From contig NZ_JANIBL010000013.1 in the NCBI RefSeq assembly GCF_024505055.1, positions 1-64,000 on the forward strand: a stretch of DNA of 64,000 bases, read 5' to 3'. The DNA is from Methylomonas rosea (GTDB lineage: Bacteria > Pseudomonadota > Gammaproteobacteria > Methylococcales > Methylomonadaceae). The translations under genes and the position numbers were made by a program. Shown piece after piece: positions 53,627 through 62,930 of this stretch. Under the pieces are notes generated by a model, which did not search any database, had not been told where the DNA came from, and saw only the letters and a program-made list of their open reading frames with translations. Every line of letters begins with the position of its first letter. The stretch's first letter is position 1.

Positions 53627-54187
53627 TTAATCCAGGAATGCGTGAAGTGCGGGCAGGTTGCTCTTGGGTAGTTTGACGGTCAGCCGCACCGAATCGGAAA
53701 AGTCCTGAGCGATAATGCCGCCATCCAGTTTTTTCAGTTGATATTCCAGTGCTTGTAGCCGGTGGTAATCCAGAGTAAATGTCAGTTCAACAAATTCAAT
53801 GTATTCGACGATGTCGGCGGCTTCTATGACTTGCTTGGCGACATTGCCGTAAGCACGGGTCAAGCCGCCCGCGCCCAGTTTCACTCCGCCGAAATAACGA
53901 ATTACCGCTACGACCAGATTGATTAACTGCTTACCTTCCAAGTGCTGAAAAATCGGTTTGCCGGCGGTGCCGCTGGGTTCGCCGGCATCGTGAAAGCGGC
54001 AAATCAGACCGTCCGGCGACTGGATGCGGTAGGCGTAAACGATATGGCTGGCGTCTGGATAGCGTTGGTGCAAATCTCGCAGCAAGAGCAAGGCATCGCG
54101 TTCGGTCTGGCAAGGACTGATGATGCTGATGAAGCGGGACTTCTTGATGATCTCCTCGACTTCACAAGTCTTGACGACGACGCGCAC
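53627..54187 (-). CDS. yigZ: YigZ/IMPACT-family protein
   Basis: 186 residues from GTG at 54187. The N-terminal UPF0029 domain has KKSRFISIISPCQTERDA, DASHIVYAYRI, FHDAGEPSGTAGKPIFQHLEG-type core (DAGEPSGTAGKP) and VIRYFGGVKLGAGGLTRAYG; a small ferredoxin-like domain DUF1949 follows. IMPACT relatives act on translation control in eukaryotes; the bacterial role is unsettled. It begins 1 bp after the ABC ATPase stop. Confidence 0.92.
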   Translation of the reverse strand: MRVVVKTCEVEEIIKKSRFISIISPCQTERDALLLLRDLHQRYPDASHIVYAYRIQSPDGLICRFHDAGEPSGTAGKPIFQHLEGKQLINLVVAVIRYFGGVKLGAGGLTRAYGNVAKQVIEAADIVEYIEFVELTFTLDYHRLQALEYQLKKLDGGIIAQDFSDSVRLTVKLPKSNLPALHAFLD

Positions 54188-54188
54188 C

Positions 54189-54932
54189 TTACAACAGCCC
54201 GTTAATCGCCGGATGCTGGCTCAGCAAACGCTCGCGAAAGGCCTCGATTTGCGTCTCGTCATTACGCAAGTCGCGCGGAATGTTTACCGGAATGTCGCTG
54301 ATGATCCGCATCGGCGGCGGCGACAGGAAAATCAAGCGGTCGGCCAAGGCAATCGCTTCGCGTAGATCGTGACTGACGAACAGTACAGTATGCGGCCGCT
54401 GTTGCCACAGCGAATACAATAAATTGCGTACCTGCCGGGCGCTGGGCGCATCCAGCGAGACGAAGGGTTCGTCCATCAATAGAATGTCCGGATTGATCGC
54501 GAAGGCGCGGATAATCGCTACTCGCCGCTGCATGCCTAGCGACAAGCGTTCCGGATAAACCTGTTGTACGTCGCTCAGTTGCATGTCTGCCAGTAATGAA
54601 TCAATCAAGGCGGCAGGCGGCGTTTGCTTGAATACTACTTCGATATTTTGACGGACGGTATACCAGGGTAATAGTCTGGGATTCTGAAACACATAACCTA
54701 TCTTGGCGGTCGCGGCTTGGCTACCGATGCGGATTTGGCCCTGATAATGGCTATCCAGGCCAGCGATCATGTTTAATAAAGTGGTTTTGCCGCAGCCGGA
54801 CGGGCCGAGCAGGCAGACGAACTCATTCCGGCCCACACTGAGCTGCAAATCGGCAATTGCCTGGTGTTGGCGGTCGTCGATATGCTTGGAGCGATAAGTC
54901 TTATCCTGGATGCTGATAGTAATGTCGTTCAT
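54189..54932 (-). CDS. ABC transporter ATPase, TauB/SsuB family
   Basis: 247 residues: Walker A GPSGCGKTTLL, Q loop VFQNPRLLPWYTV, signature RLSLGMQRRVAIIRA (LSLGMQ instead of LSGGQ, seen in some members), Walker B ILLMDEPFVSLD, His switch FVSHDLREAI. It energises import through the permease just upstream, which it overlaps by 4 nt. ATG at 54932 is chosen for that overlap. Confidence 0.92.
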   Translation of the reverse strand: MNDITISIQDKTYRSKHIDDRQHQAIADLQLSVGRNEFVCLLGPSGCGKTTLLNMIAGLDSHYQGQIRIGSQAATAKIGYVFQNPRLLPWYTVRQNIEVVFKQTPPAALIDSLLADMQLSDVQQVYPERLSLGMQRRVAIIRAFAINPDILLMDEPFVSLDAPSARQVRNLLYSLWQQRPHTVLFVSHDLREAIALADRLIFLSPPPMRIISDIPVNIPRDLRNDETQIEAFRERLLSQHPAINGLL

Positions 54933-55690
54933 CGCCGCCACCGCAAGGCTTTGCGGTCCAAGGGCCGCAGCAACAGCCACTCGATCAATTGGATGACCGC
55001 GACGAAGGCAAAGGTATAAGCCAGCAGGCTGGCGACATCGAACAATTGAAAAAACAGATGCAATTGATAGCCCATGCCGTTGCTGCGGCCGAGCAGTTCC
55101 ACCACCAAAATAATTTTCCAGATCAGCGCCAGGCCGGAGCGGGTGGCGGCCATCACGAACGGGTGTAACTGCGGCCAAATCACATGAAAAAACGTCTTTT
55201 TGCGGTCGAAACGGTAGCTTTCGGCCATTTCCAATAAGTCCTTGTCCAGCGCTCGCGTGCCTTCGCGAATGGTGACAATCACATTCGGCAGCTTATTGAT
55301 CACCACCGCCAGAATCGCCGCCGATTCCGCCAAGCCGAACCAGACATAGCAGAGGATGATGGTGACCAGCGCCGGGATATTCAGAAATATCACCAGCCAG
55401 TGGTCGAAAAACGCATCCAGGGCTTTATTTTTACCCAGCGCCACACCAATCGCGCAGCCCAATACCATCGCAATCGAGAAACTGACCAGCAGACGAAGTA
55501 GCGTTACGCCCAAATGGTAAGGCAGTTCGCCGGATCGGGTTACTTGCCAAAATACCTCGGCGACCCGGACCGGATAGGGCAGGGTGTGGCTGTCGATCAA
55601 GCTGGCCGCCAGCTGCCAGATGCCCAGCAGCACTAACAGCGATAACAGCGTGACGGCAGAGTGGCTAAGTTTAAAAGTGCCCGTCAACAT
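54929..55690 (-). CDS. ABC transporter permease, TauC/SsuC family
   Basis: 253 residues with about six membrane helices and the EAA-type loop ESYRFDRKKTFFHVIWPQLHPF before the last helices. It belongs to the BPD_transp_1 permeases for nitrate, sulfonate, taurine or thiamine precursors. ATG at 55690 overlaps the stop of the binding protein gene by one base (TGATG). Confidence 0.9.
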   Translation of the reverse strand: MLTGTFKLSHSAVTLLSLLVLLGIWQLAASLIDSHTLPYPVRVAEVFWQVTRSGELPYHLGVTLLRLLVSFSIAMVLGCAIGVALGKNKALDAFFDHWLVIFLNIPALVTIILCYVWFGLAESAAILAVVINKLPNVIVTIREGTRALDKDLLEMAESYRFDRKKTFFHVIWPQLHPFVMAATRSGLALIWKIILVVELLGRSNGMGYQLHLFFQLFDVASLLAYTFAFVAVIQLIEWLLLRPLDRKALRWRR

Positions 55691-56655
55691 CAATCGGCCG
55701 ACCAGAACGTCCCCGCTTGTAGTTGTGCCGATTGGCCGGTCAGCTTGTTATTACTGAGTTGATGCAGCATCGCGTAGATTTTTGCGGCGGCGCTTTGTTG
55801 CGTGGCGCCCCATTGTTCAACCCGGCCCTGGCAATAGCTCTCTCGGAGTTTTTGTTGTTCTTTCGGACTGGCAGCGTCGGTGAGCGGCAGGATTTTCTGC
55901 CATTCCGTATCGGAGCTGCAAAGTGTGTCGTGAGCTTGTTTACTCAGGCTCAGGAATTGTTTGAACGCCGCTTTATGTTGATCGGCCCAGTCCTGTTTAA
56001 ATACATAGCCGATGCTGGGTACGGTTTCGCTGATGCCGAGCTGGCGAATAATGTCTTCGCCGGTCAACAGCGCCCGGTAGCCTTGTGCTTCCAGATGCGC
56101 GGCAAATTGCCAGAAGGTCAGCAAGGCATCGACGCGTTTTTCCAGCAGTTGCTGACTTAGTAATGGCGGCGCGCCGTAGATTTTTTCCACGCCGGCATTT
56201 AGGTCGACTTGTTGTTGCTGGCCCAGCGCCTGCAACAGTAGCCAGTTTTTATCCAGCTCGCCGCCGGCTATACCCAGTTTTTTGCCTTTTAGATCGGCGA
56301 CCGACTTGATTGGGCTATCAGCCGGCACCAGTAGCACGCCGGAGGTGTCGGAAAACGGGTAAAAGCTCAAATTTGTGCCGGTGCTGCGCATGCTGGAGGT
56401 CCAGATCCAGTCGGAGACGATCACATCGACCGAGCCGGCCTGCAGGGCGACCTTGCCGGCTTGTTGATTGGCAACCGCAATGTTTTCTACGTTGAATTCC
56501 GCTTTGTCCAGCAGTCCTTGATTACGCATAGCCGCCAGTTCCCAATTTAAGGTGCCGGCCGCCATGGCACCTATGCGGATTGTGGGTTTCTCATTGGCGC
56601 CGGCAAACTGCGGCAATAAAGAGGCAATGGCAAACAGGCAAATTTTTATATTCAT
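55690..56655 (-). CDS. Periplasmic binding protein of a TauABC/SsuABC/ThiXYZ-type transporter
   Basis: 321 residues; Sec signal peptide (NIKICLFAIASLLPQFAGA), then an NMT1/SsuA-type fold: TIRIGAMAAGTLNWELAAMR, DVIVSDWIWTS, LKGKKLGIAGGELDKNW, VDALLTFWQFAAHLE. Two Cys near the C-terminus (LCSSDTEW, YCQGRVEQ) may form a disulfide. ATG at 56655 has AGGGA 8 nt before it. No degradative enzyme (tau, ssu, thi, nrt) is adjacent, so the ligand cannot be named. Confidence 0.86.
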   Translation of the reverse strand: MNIKICLFAIASLLPQFAGANEKPTIRIGAMAAGTLNWELAAMRNQGLLDKAEFNVENIAVANQQAGKVALQAGSVDVIVSDWIWTSSMRSTGTNLSFYPFSDTSGVLLVPADSPIKSVADLKGKKLGIAGGELDKNWLLLQALGQQQQVDLNAGVEKIYGAPPLLSQQLLEKRVDALLTFWQFAAHLEAQGYRALLTGEDIIRQLGISETVPSIGYVFKQDWADQHKAAFKQFLSLSKQAHDTLCSSDTEWQKILPLTDAASPKEQQKLRESYCQGRVEQWGATQQSAAAKIYAMLHQLSNNKLTGQSAQLQAGTFWSAD

Positions 56656-56785
56656 CTTCAAAGTCCCTAGTCGGATGGTTAACGCGACGATTTTAACGCA
56701 GCCGCCCCTAATTCGAGAATGTTTGTCGGATTTGCTTGGGGGCGATGTGTTGTGAATGGTTTAAGGGTAAATCCTTTGACCTATA

Positions 56786-56956
56786 TTCCCGAAAGCGGGA
56801 GCCAACTAGACCTCGCGCGTAACCTTGGGTTCCGGCTTTGCGCGGGAGCGACGAATTTAAAGGCCAGCTTACATATTCACCTGATTAGCCAGCTGCTTCT
56901 GCTGTACGGCTTATATCCTCAAAATCGTCATTTCGGCAAGGAATGCCGAAATCCAG
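56786..56956. repeat. REP-like palindromes between two operons
   Basis: Two groups: a degraded opposite-facing pair (TTCCCGAAAGCGGGAGCC at 56786 and GGTTCCGGCTTTGCGCGGG near 56828, ending GCGACG), and a good unit at 56926-56956 with CGTC, arms ATTTCGGCA (56930-56938) and TGCCGAAAT (56944-56952), then CCAG. The unit continues with ATGGAT and TCGA, also found after the copy at 8337. The rest of 56656-57027 shows no gene. Confidence 0.62.
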
Positions 56957-57027
56957 CCTGTATGGATAGCTCGAAGCTTGCCATTCAGGAATATTGACGG
57001 CTGTCGTGCAGATAATCTCCCAACCCC

Positions 57028-60000
57028 TTACTCGGTTGGAAGTAATCTGTCTTCCAGCTCAAATTTGGCAGCGGCCACTGGCCTGCCGGTGTAATAGCCT
57101 TGGTAGGAAAGACAGCCTTTATTGCGTAAAAAGATCATTTGTTCCTGGGTTTCCACGCCTTCTGCAATCACATGTAGACCTAAGTTTTTAGCCATATTGA
57201 TAATAGTCTCCACAATCACCGCGTCGTTGGGGTCGCTGGCGATGTCTCTGACGAAACTCTGATCGATCTTCAATTGGCTGATGGGCAGTTTTTTCAGGTA
57301 AGACAGCGAGGAATAACCGATGCCGAAATCGTCGATTGAGGTTTTCACGCCCAGGGTTTGCAAGTCGCGCATTTTTTCCACAGTGTCGTCTATGTCACTG
57401 ATTACGCAGCCTTCGGTCAGTTCAATGACCAGACGCTCAGCGGGCAATTCGGCGTCGATCAAAATGCGTTTTACTTGATCGACAAAATCGGCCTGGCGGA
57501 ATTGCCGGGAACTGACGTTAACCGCCACATGATGAATAGCTAGGTTCTGTTCGTCCCACACCTTGATCTGCCGGCAGGCCTCGCGCATAACCCATTCGCC
57601 TATCGGCAAAATCAACTGGGTATCTTCGGCAATCGGGATAAATTCCGCCGGCGAAACCATGCCTTTTTCCGGATGCTGCCAGCGGATCAGCGCTTCGGCG
57701 CTGACCACTTTGCCGAGGTGATCGACCTGCGCCTGATAGTGCAGTAAAAACTGCCGTTGTTTCAGCGCCTGACGAATCTCTTTTTCCAACGTCAAGCGGC
57801 GGTCGGCGGTTTCCTGCATCGATGGCCGATAAAAGCTGATGCCGTTACGGCCGCTTTCCTTGGCCCGATACATTGCGGTATCCGCTTGTTGAATAACCGC
57901 TTCCGGCTGCTCGGCCACCTCGGGAAACAAGGTAACGCCTATGCTGGTGGAAAAGTGATGTTCACTGCCCTGTACCGTGAAAGGTTGATTGATGGTGTGC
58001 AGAATTTTTTCCGCCAGCATCGCTGCGTGACTGGTCGCTTGCGACAGTTGCGAATAGCGGCCAGGCACCATCACGATAAATTCGTCGCCGCCCAGCCGGC
58101 AAGCGGTGTCTTCGTCGCGAATAATCGATTTAAGACGTTGGGCAACCTGGATCAATAATTCGTCGCCCACTTGATGGCCGCGCGAATCGTTAAGGGTTTT
58201 GAAATGATCCAAATCCAGAAAAAACAGCGAACCGTAATAGCTTTGGCGTTTGGCGGCGGCGATTTCCTGTTTCAACCTATCCAGCAGCAAACGCCGGTTC
58301 GGCAAGCCGGTCAGCGGGTCGTAAAATGCCAGTTCATGGATTTCCCGCTCGGCGGCTTTTTGCTCGCTGATGTCGGAAAAAATCGCTACATAATTGAGCA
58401 GGCGGCCCTGCTCGTCCCGCACGCCGGTAACGGTGAGCCATTCTGGAAATACGTCGCCATTCTTGCGCCGATTCAAAATTTCGCCCTGCCATTGGTTATC
58501 CCTGGCCAAGGCCTGGATCAAGGCTTGAATAAATCCGGGTGCTTGATGGGCCGACGACAGAAAATCCGGCTGGCGGCCAATCACGTCCTCTGCACTGTAG
58601 CCGGTGATTTTGTTGAAGGCGTTGTTGACGCGCAAGACCGCCCCATCGGCATCGGTGACGATAATGGCCTCGTGCGACTGGAACGTGGTTGCGGCAATGC
58701 GGAGCTCGTTTTCCTGCTGTTTGCGGCGTTCGATCTCGGTATTCAGCGCCTGGTTGCTGCGCAATAAGTCGCGGGTTTTCAAAGCCACCAGATCTTCGAT
58801 GCGGGCGGTGCGTCCGCTCATCAGCATCAAACCGAAGCTGGTCAGGCCGCAGAGCAAAAAGCTCCCGGAAAGCAGCCACCAAACCGTCCAGGAATGTTGT
58901 TGCGCATAAAACTCCGGCAGCGGTTTATATTCAAGCGTCCAGTTCCGGTCGGCGACCGCTAGCGATTGCCGCCTGGTTGGAGGAAAGTAATATTTTTTCG
59001 ATTCAGCGCCTTCCGGAGCGCTGCGATATAACAACAGGTCTTGATCATAGATGGCTACGGACAAACGTATGCTTTGCAGGCGTGCGGACAGTTCCTGAAT
59101 TTCGCTGCTTAACTTAAATACATTGGCGACCAATCCCAGAAAAAACTGCTGGCGCTGAGCGCTGGTGTTAAGTGATTTTCCTTTAAGATAAACCGGCGAA
59201 TAAATGGCAAAGCAGGGTTGATTGTCTTCGCAGGCGATGCCGGCCGTAACCACCGTTTCGCCGGATGTAATCGCTTTGTGGATCGCCGCTAATAGCTGTT
59301 GGTTGCTGGCGACATCGAAGCCTATGTTCTGCTGATTTCCAAATGAGTAAGCAATGGGTAAATAAACGTTTCGCTTCCCGGCCGGTGTCAATTGTTGGTT
59401 GAGGTCGCGTTCGCGGATGGTTGTTTCTGTTTGGTGTTCGAATGCACTGCGGTCTTCGGCATTGACTCTGGGTATCCATTCCAATGCCTCCAGCTCCGGA
59501 TGCTTGCTGAAAATGGTATGCGCGAATAGCCTGAACTCATTGGGACTAACCGTTTCCGAACTGTCGAATAAGGCTTTCAGCAACTGATTATTCAAAATAT
59601 CGTCGCCGAAATGTTCCTGGAGGTTGGTATGGGTCAGATTCATCTGGTTTTCGAACAACCCATTGATACGCTGGTTTTCCAGGTTACGACTATAGACAAA
59701 GGCGATAAGCACCAACAACAGCGAGATCGATAAAGGATAGGCCACGAATTTTTGCCGTTGCCGCCAGATATGCCGCGGTGTACCGACAAACAACAGCAGC
59801 AAGGGCGCAAAGATCACCGTGCCTATGGCATCGCCAATCCACCAGGTACACCAGTTCAGGCCGATTTCTTCAGCATCGATAGTATCGAAAATGTACAGAA
59901 AACTGGTGCCGACGCTAGCCGATATCAAGCAACTGGTAATCGCCAACAAGAAAAACCAGACGACATGCCGATCTTCCATCAGCGGGTTGTGTTTGCCTAT

Positions 60001-60327
60001 CCAGCGGTTGATCAGGGCCGCGCCGAGCAGGGGTTGCGCGATGGCGCCGAGGCTGGCGGCAGTGCCCATCCAAATCGGCGCTAACCAATCGTCTGACGTG
60101 GCCAGATCCCAAAAAGCGTAAATTTGAGTGCCTAAGGTGCCGATGATCAGACCTGGCAATATTCTCGGGCCGTAGCCAAGCAATGCGGCCAGGGCGATCC
60201 CCGCTGACGGCCAGATTGGGCTGGCATGGCTGGGCTGCATCGCCAGCAAATGCCCTAAATAGCCTCCGGTAAAATAGGCTAGGGCCAAGGCGCTGTTGAT
60301 CAGAAAAAGTCTAAAGGTTGTCGGCAT
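57028..60327 (-). CDS. MASE1-CHASE-PAS-GGDEF-EAL membrane signalling protein
   Basis: 1099 residues. The N-terminal MASE1 membrane sensor (~1-215, about eight helices; SPIWPSAGIALAALLGYGPR) is followed by a periplasmic CHASE domain (~225-440; ELEALEWIPRV, LPIAYSFGNQQNIGFDVAS), a helix near 480, a PAS domain (~540-660), GGDEF (ACRLGGDEFIVMV, with RDED inhibitory site five residues before) and EAL ([29 protein letters not shown]). Both catalytic motifs look intact, so it could make or degrade c-di-GMP. Monocistronic. Confidence 0.92.
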   Translation of the reverse strand: MPTTFRLFLINSALALAYFTGGYLGHLLAMQPSHASPIWPSAGIALAALLGYGPRILPGLIIGTLGTQIYAFWDLATSDDWLAPIWMGTAASLGAIAQPLLGAALINRWIGKHNPLMEDRHVVWFFLLAITSCLISASVGTSFLYIFDTIDAEEIGLNWCTWWIGDAIGTVIFAPLLLLFVGTPRHIWRQRQKFVAYPLSISLLLVLIAFVYSRNLENQRINGLFENQMNLTHTNLQEHFGDDILNNQLLKALFDSSETVSPNEFRLFAHTIFSKHPELEALEWIPRVNAEDRSAFEHQTETTIRERDLNQQLTPAGKRNVYLPIAYSFGNQQNIGFDVASNQQLLAAIHKAITSGETVVTAGIACEDNQPCFAIYSPVYLKGKSLNTSAQRQQFFLGLVANVFKLSSEIQELSARLQSIRLSVAIYDQDLLLYRSAPEGAESKKYYFPPTRRQSLAVADRNWTLEYKPLPEFYAQQHSWTVWWLLSGSFLLCGLTSFGLMLMSGRTARIEDLVALKTRDLLRSNQALNTEIERRKQQENELRIAATTFQSHEAIIVTDADGAVLRVNNAFNKITGYSAEDVIGRQPDFLSSAHQAPGFIQALIQALARDNQWQGEILNRRKNGDVFPEWLTVTGVRDEQGRLLNYVAIFSDISEQKAAEREIHELAFYDPLTGLPNRRLLLDRLKQEIAAAKRQSYYGSLFFLDLDHFKTLNDSRGHQVGDELLIQVAQRLKSIIRDEDTACRLGGDEFIVMVPGRYSQLSQATSHAAMLAEKILHTINQPFTVQGSEHHFSTSIGVTLFPEVAEQPEAVIQQADTAMYRAKESGRNGISFYRPSMQETADRRLTLEKEIRQALKQRQFLLHYQAQVDHLGKVVSAEALIRWQHPEKGMVSPAEFIPIAEDTQLILPIGEWVMREACRQIKVWDEQNLAIHHVAVNVSSRQFRQADFVDQVKRILIDAELPAERLVIELTEGCVISDIDDTVEKMRDLQTLGVKTSIDDFGIGYSSLSYLKKLPISQLKIDQSFVRDIASDPNDAVIVETIINMAKNLGLHVIAEGVETQEQMIFLRNKGCLSYQGYYTGRPVAAAKFELEDRLLPTE

Positions 60328-60377
60328 GATTAAACAGGCATACTCTGGTCACGGCCGAGGCTAGCGGAGCAATCGCT

Positions 60378-60857
60378 TTAATGGTTTGCGGGTAACGGAA
60401 CGCCATTCTCGACATCGATGCTAAATGCTTTGCCGAAGCCGGCGACATATTGGCCGCGTAAAGGGGTTAGCGCCAGTAAATGAAAATCTGTGAGCGAGCG
60501 TAAAACCGCGACTGTTTCGCCGAATCGGTCTTGCAGCCTATCTAACAACTGGGCATATGCCGACTGGAGTTTATCGATTTCGCCGACCGCGCATTCGAAT
60601 ACTAAGCGGCGTCTGGCAAACGGATTGACTGCTTCGGACTCGGGTTCGATAAACATGATGGATGCCTGGCCTTGGCGCAGCATATTGCCGGTATGCCGGG
60701 CTAATTGGCTGACATAGATGTAATAAGTGTTTTGATATTCTAAGAACGGCGCATAACTGACTTCGGCTATGCCGAACTCGGAACAGCTGGCGATTATCAG
60801 ACTTTGGCTATTGGCAATTAAAGTCCGGTAATCGGCGGCTAGCGGTTCGGAGCTCAT
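60378..60857 (-). CDS. HugZ/PPOX-family flavin- or heme-binding protein
   Basis: 159 residues of the split-barrel pyridoxamine-phosphate-oxidase-like fold: SLIIASCSEFGIAEVSYAPF, TYYIYVSQLARHTGNM, FARRRLVFECAVGEI, FHLLALTPLRGQYVAGFGKA. The RGxxVxGFGxA ending is typical of HugZ, which degrades heme in Helicobacter and Campylobacter. The full-length HugZ is longer (~250 aa), so the catalytic role here is uncertain. Its start overlaps the tag stop by 4 nt. Confidence 0.78.
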   Translation of the reverse strand: MSSEPLAADYRTLIANSQSLIIASCSEFGIAEVSYAPFLEYQNTYYIYVSQLARHTGNMLRQGQASIMFIEPESEAVNPFARRRLVFECAVGEIDKLQSAYAQLLDRLQDRFGETVAVLRSLTDFHLLALTPLRGQYVAGFGKAFSIDVENGVPLPANH

Positions 60858-61432
60858 GGTGTTGTGGTGGCTGTCAGTTGCGAGTGGCGGAAACAATCGA
60901 CAGTGTGATCGTTGACCATACCCACCGCCTGCATATAAGCATAGCAGATGGTTTTGCCGACGAATTTAAAGCCGCGCTTTTGCAAGTCTTTACTCATGCG
61001 CACCGACTCCGGGGAGAAAGCCGGTAATTGGCTATGGTTAAGCCAATGATTTTGCCGCGTTTCGCCATCGACAAAGCGCCAGATGTAGTGATCGAAACTG
61101 CCGAATTCCTGTTGCACTCGCAAAAAAGCTTGGGCGTTGCTGACTGCGGATTGGATTTTCAGGCGGTTTTTGACGATGCCGTGAGTTTGCAATAACGACG
61201 CCAGTTTTTTGTGATCATATGCGGCGACCTTGACCGGATCGAAATCATCGAAAGCCGCGCGATAAGCCTCGCGCTTATCGAGTATGGTGCGCCAACTGAG
61301 ACCGGCCTGCGCGCCTTCCAGCACCAGAAACTCGAACAACATCCGCTCGTCGTGCAGCGGCACGCCCCATTCATGATCGTGATAATGCTCTTCGTTAGCG
61401 CTACCCAGCGCCCACACGCATTTGCCCGGCAT
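60854..61432 (-). CDS. tag: 3-methyladenine DNA glycosylase I
   Basis: 192 residues; removes 3-methyladenine from DNA. C5 near the N-terminus (KCVWAL), HDHEWGVPLHDERMLFEFLVLEG (HDHEWG with catalytic Glu region), AQAGLSWRTILDKREAYR, FKFVGKTICYAYMQAVGMVNDH-type C-terminus with the zinc Cys/His set. It starts within the yajD stop (TGATG) and overlaps the next gene by 4 nt. Confidence 0.93.
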   Translation of the reverse strand: MPGKCVWALGSANEEHYHDHEWGVPLHDERMLFEFLVLEGAQAGLSWRTILDKREAYRAAFDDFDPVKVAAYDHKKLASLLQTHGIVKNRLKIQSAVSNAQAFLRVQQEFGSFDHYIWRFVDGETRQNHWLNHSQLPAFSPESVRMSKDLQKRGFKFVGKTICYAYMQAVGMVNDHTVDCFRHSQLTATTTP

Positions 61433-61791
61433 CAGTCTTTTTTCATCAGGTTTTTCAGATCGGCGAAAGGGTTGAAGGTTGCCACCGGCGCCTTACCTTC
61501 TGAAGTGGCCTTGCCGCCGTAACGCACATGTTCTTCATAACGCTGATGTTCGTTGTCGTGACAGTAAAGGCATAGCAACTCCCAGTTACTGCCGTCGGGC
61601 GGATTGTGGTCGTGGTCGTGATTGACGTGATGCACGGTCAATTCGCGCAGATTTTTATGATCGAACTCCCGTGAGCAGCGCCCGCATATCCAGGGGTAGA
61701 GTTTTAATGCTTGTTCGCGGTAGCCCTTTTCCCGCTCTTCCTTATAACGCCGGGCTTCGGCGACGATGTGATAGGCTTTATTATCCGACAT
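61432..61791 (-). CDS. yajD: YajD-family HNH nuclease
   Basis: 119 residues: WICGRCSREF and LLCLYCHDNEH give two CxxC zinc-knuckle motifs, and LTVHHVNHDHDHNPPDG with the following NW is the HNH core. Short HNH proteins of this type are predicted DNA nucleases of unknown target. It lies 15 bp after moaA and is translationally coupled to tag. Confidence 0.9.
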   Translation of the reverse strand: MSDNKAYHIVAEARRYKEEREKGYREQALKLYPWICGRCSREFDHKNLRELTVHHVNHDHDHNPPDGSNWELLCLYCHDNEHQRYEEHVRYGGKATSEGKAPVATFNPFADLKNLMKKD

Positions 61792-61806
61792 GAGGTCCTC
61801 CGTAGT

Positions 61807-62811
61807 TCAGCCGCCGGTGGCGTTCATGTGCCGCAAAATCACCGGCTGTTCGTGAATATTGAATTCGTGTTTTTCGGGTTTGATTTGCATCGCTTCGACA
61901 ATCGCTTGTTTCAACATGGCTTTATCGCCCGGATGATCTCTGACCACCTGTTTCAGATCGACCGAATGTTCGTTACCCAAACACAGCAGCAGACGGCCCT
62001 CGGCGGTCAGCCGCACCCGGTTGCAGGTGCCGCAGAAATTGGCGCTGTGCGGCGAGATAAAACCGACTTTGCTCTCGCTGCCCGCCACCCGGTAATAGGC
62101 CGAAGGTCCGCCGGTCGAGTCGGCGACGGCTTCCAGCGTAAAGCGCTGCTGCAAATCCTGCCGGATCAATTCGCTGGGATAGAAAGCGTCGCCGCGATGA
62201 TGGTTGTCTACCGCGCCCAGCGGCATTTCCTCGATAAAACTGATGTCTATGCCATGCTCTACGGCAAATTGCACCAGATCGCAAACTTCTTGATGATTGC
62301 GGTTTTTCAGAATCACCGCATTGAGTTTGATGCGTTGGAAGCCGGCCTTTCGAGCCGTCTCGATGCCTTTCAGCACTTGTGCTAAATCGCCGGTACGGGT
62401 CAGTTCCTTGAATTTGACCGGGTCTAGGGTGTCCAGGCTGATGTTGACGCGTTTCACGCCGGCCGTTTTTAGTTCGTCGGCCATCTCGGCCAGATGCGAA
62501 CCGTTGCTGGTCAATACCAGTTCGTTCAAACCAGGCACGCGCCCCAGGTCTTGCATCAAGCCCAACGCGCCTTTACGCACCAGCGGCTCGCCGCCGGTAA
62601 TCCTGATTTTGCCCACGCCCAGTTCGACAAAGGTTTCGCAGATAAAGCGGATTTCTTCCAGGCTGAGGATCTGGCTGCGCGGCAGAAACACCATGTCTTC
62701 AGCCATGCAGTACACGCAGCGAAAATCGCAGCGGTCGGTTATCGATACCCGCAGGTAGTTGACCACTCTGCCGAAGCGGTCTATCAGTTGCAACGGTTTG
62801 CTAGGCGCCAT
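61807..62811 (-). CDS. moaA: GTP 3',8-cyclase MoaA
   Basis: 334 residues; radical-SAM enzyme of molybdenum cofactor synthesis. DRCDFRCVYCMAED holds the CxxxCxxC 4Fe-4S motif, GGEPLVRKG the SAM site; the second cluster is in FCGTCNRVRLTAEG with the later CLG. The C-terminus ends in the essential GG. ATG at 62811 (MAPSKPLQLIDRFGR) is preferred to TTG at 62820. First gene of moaA-yajD-tag-(HugZ-like). Confidence 0.95.
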   Translation of the reverse strand: MAPSKPLQLIDRFGRVVNYLRVSITDRCDFRCVYCMAEDMVFLPRSQILSLEEIRFICETFVELGVGKIRITGGEPLVRKGALGLMQDLGRVPGLNELVLTSNGSHLAEMADELKTAGVKRVNISLDTLDPVKFKELTRTGDLAQVLKGIETARKAGFQRIKLNAVILKNRNHQEVCDLVQFAVEHGIDISFIEEMPLGAVDNHHRGDAFYPSELIRQDLQQRFTLEAVADSTGGPSAYYRVAGSESKVGFISPHSANFCGTCNRVRLTAEGRLLLCLGNEHSVDLKQVVRDHPGDKAMLKQAIVEAMQIKPEKHEFNIHEQPVILRHMNATGG

Positions 62812-62846
62812 TACATTCAAACAGTAAAAATAAAGGAGGAAAATAG

Positions 62847-62869
62847 TAACACAGCGCCGCGCTGTGTTA
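62847..62869. terminator. Palindromic hairpin between phosphatase and moaA
   Basis: Perfect inverted repeat with arms TAACACAGCGC and GCGCTGTGTTA around one C. On the minus strand, ACTATTTTCC follows, a weak U-rich tract. It lies between the stop of the phosphatase gene (62931) and the moaA start (62811), so it may end the first transcript or act in the moaA leader. A binding site for a dimeric protein is an alternative. Confidence 0.5.
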
Positions 62870-62930
62870 TTGCCGTTTGCGAAAAGAGTCGGATTGAACT
62901 GACAAGTTCCTGTGACGGTGCTTAACGCGG

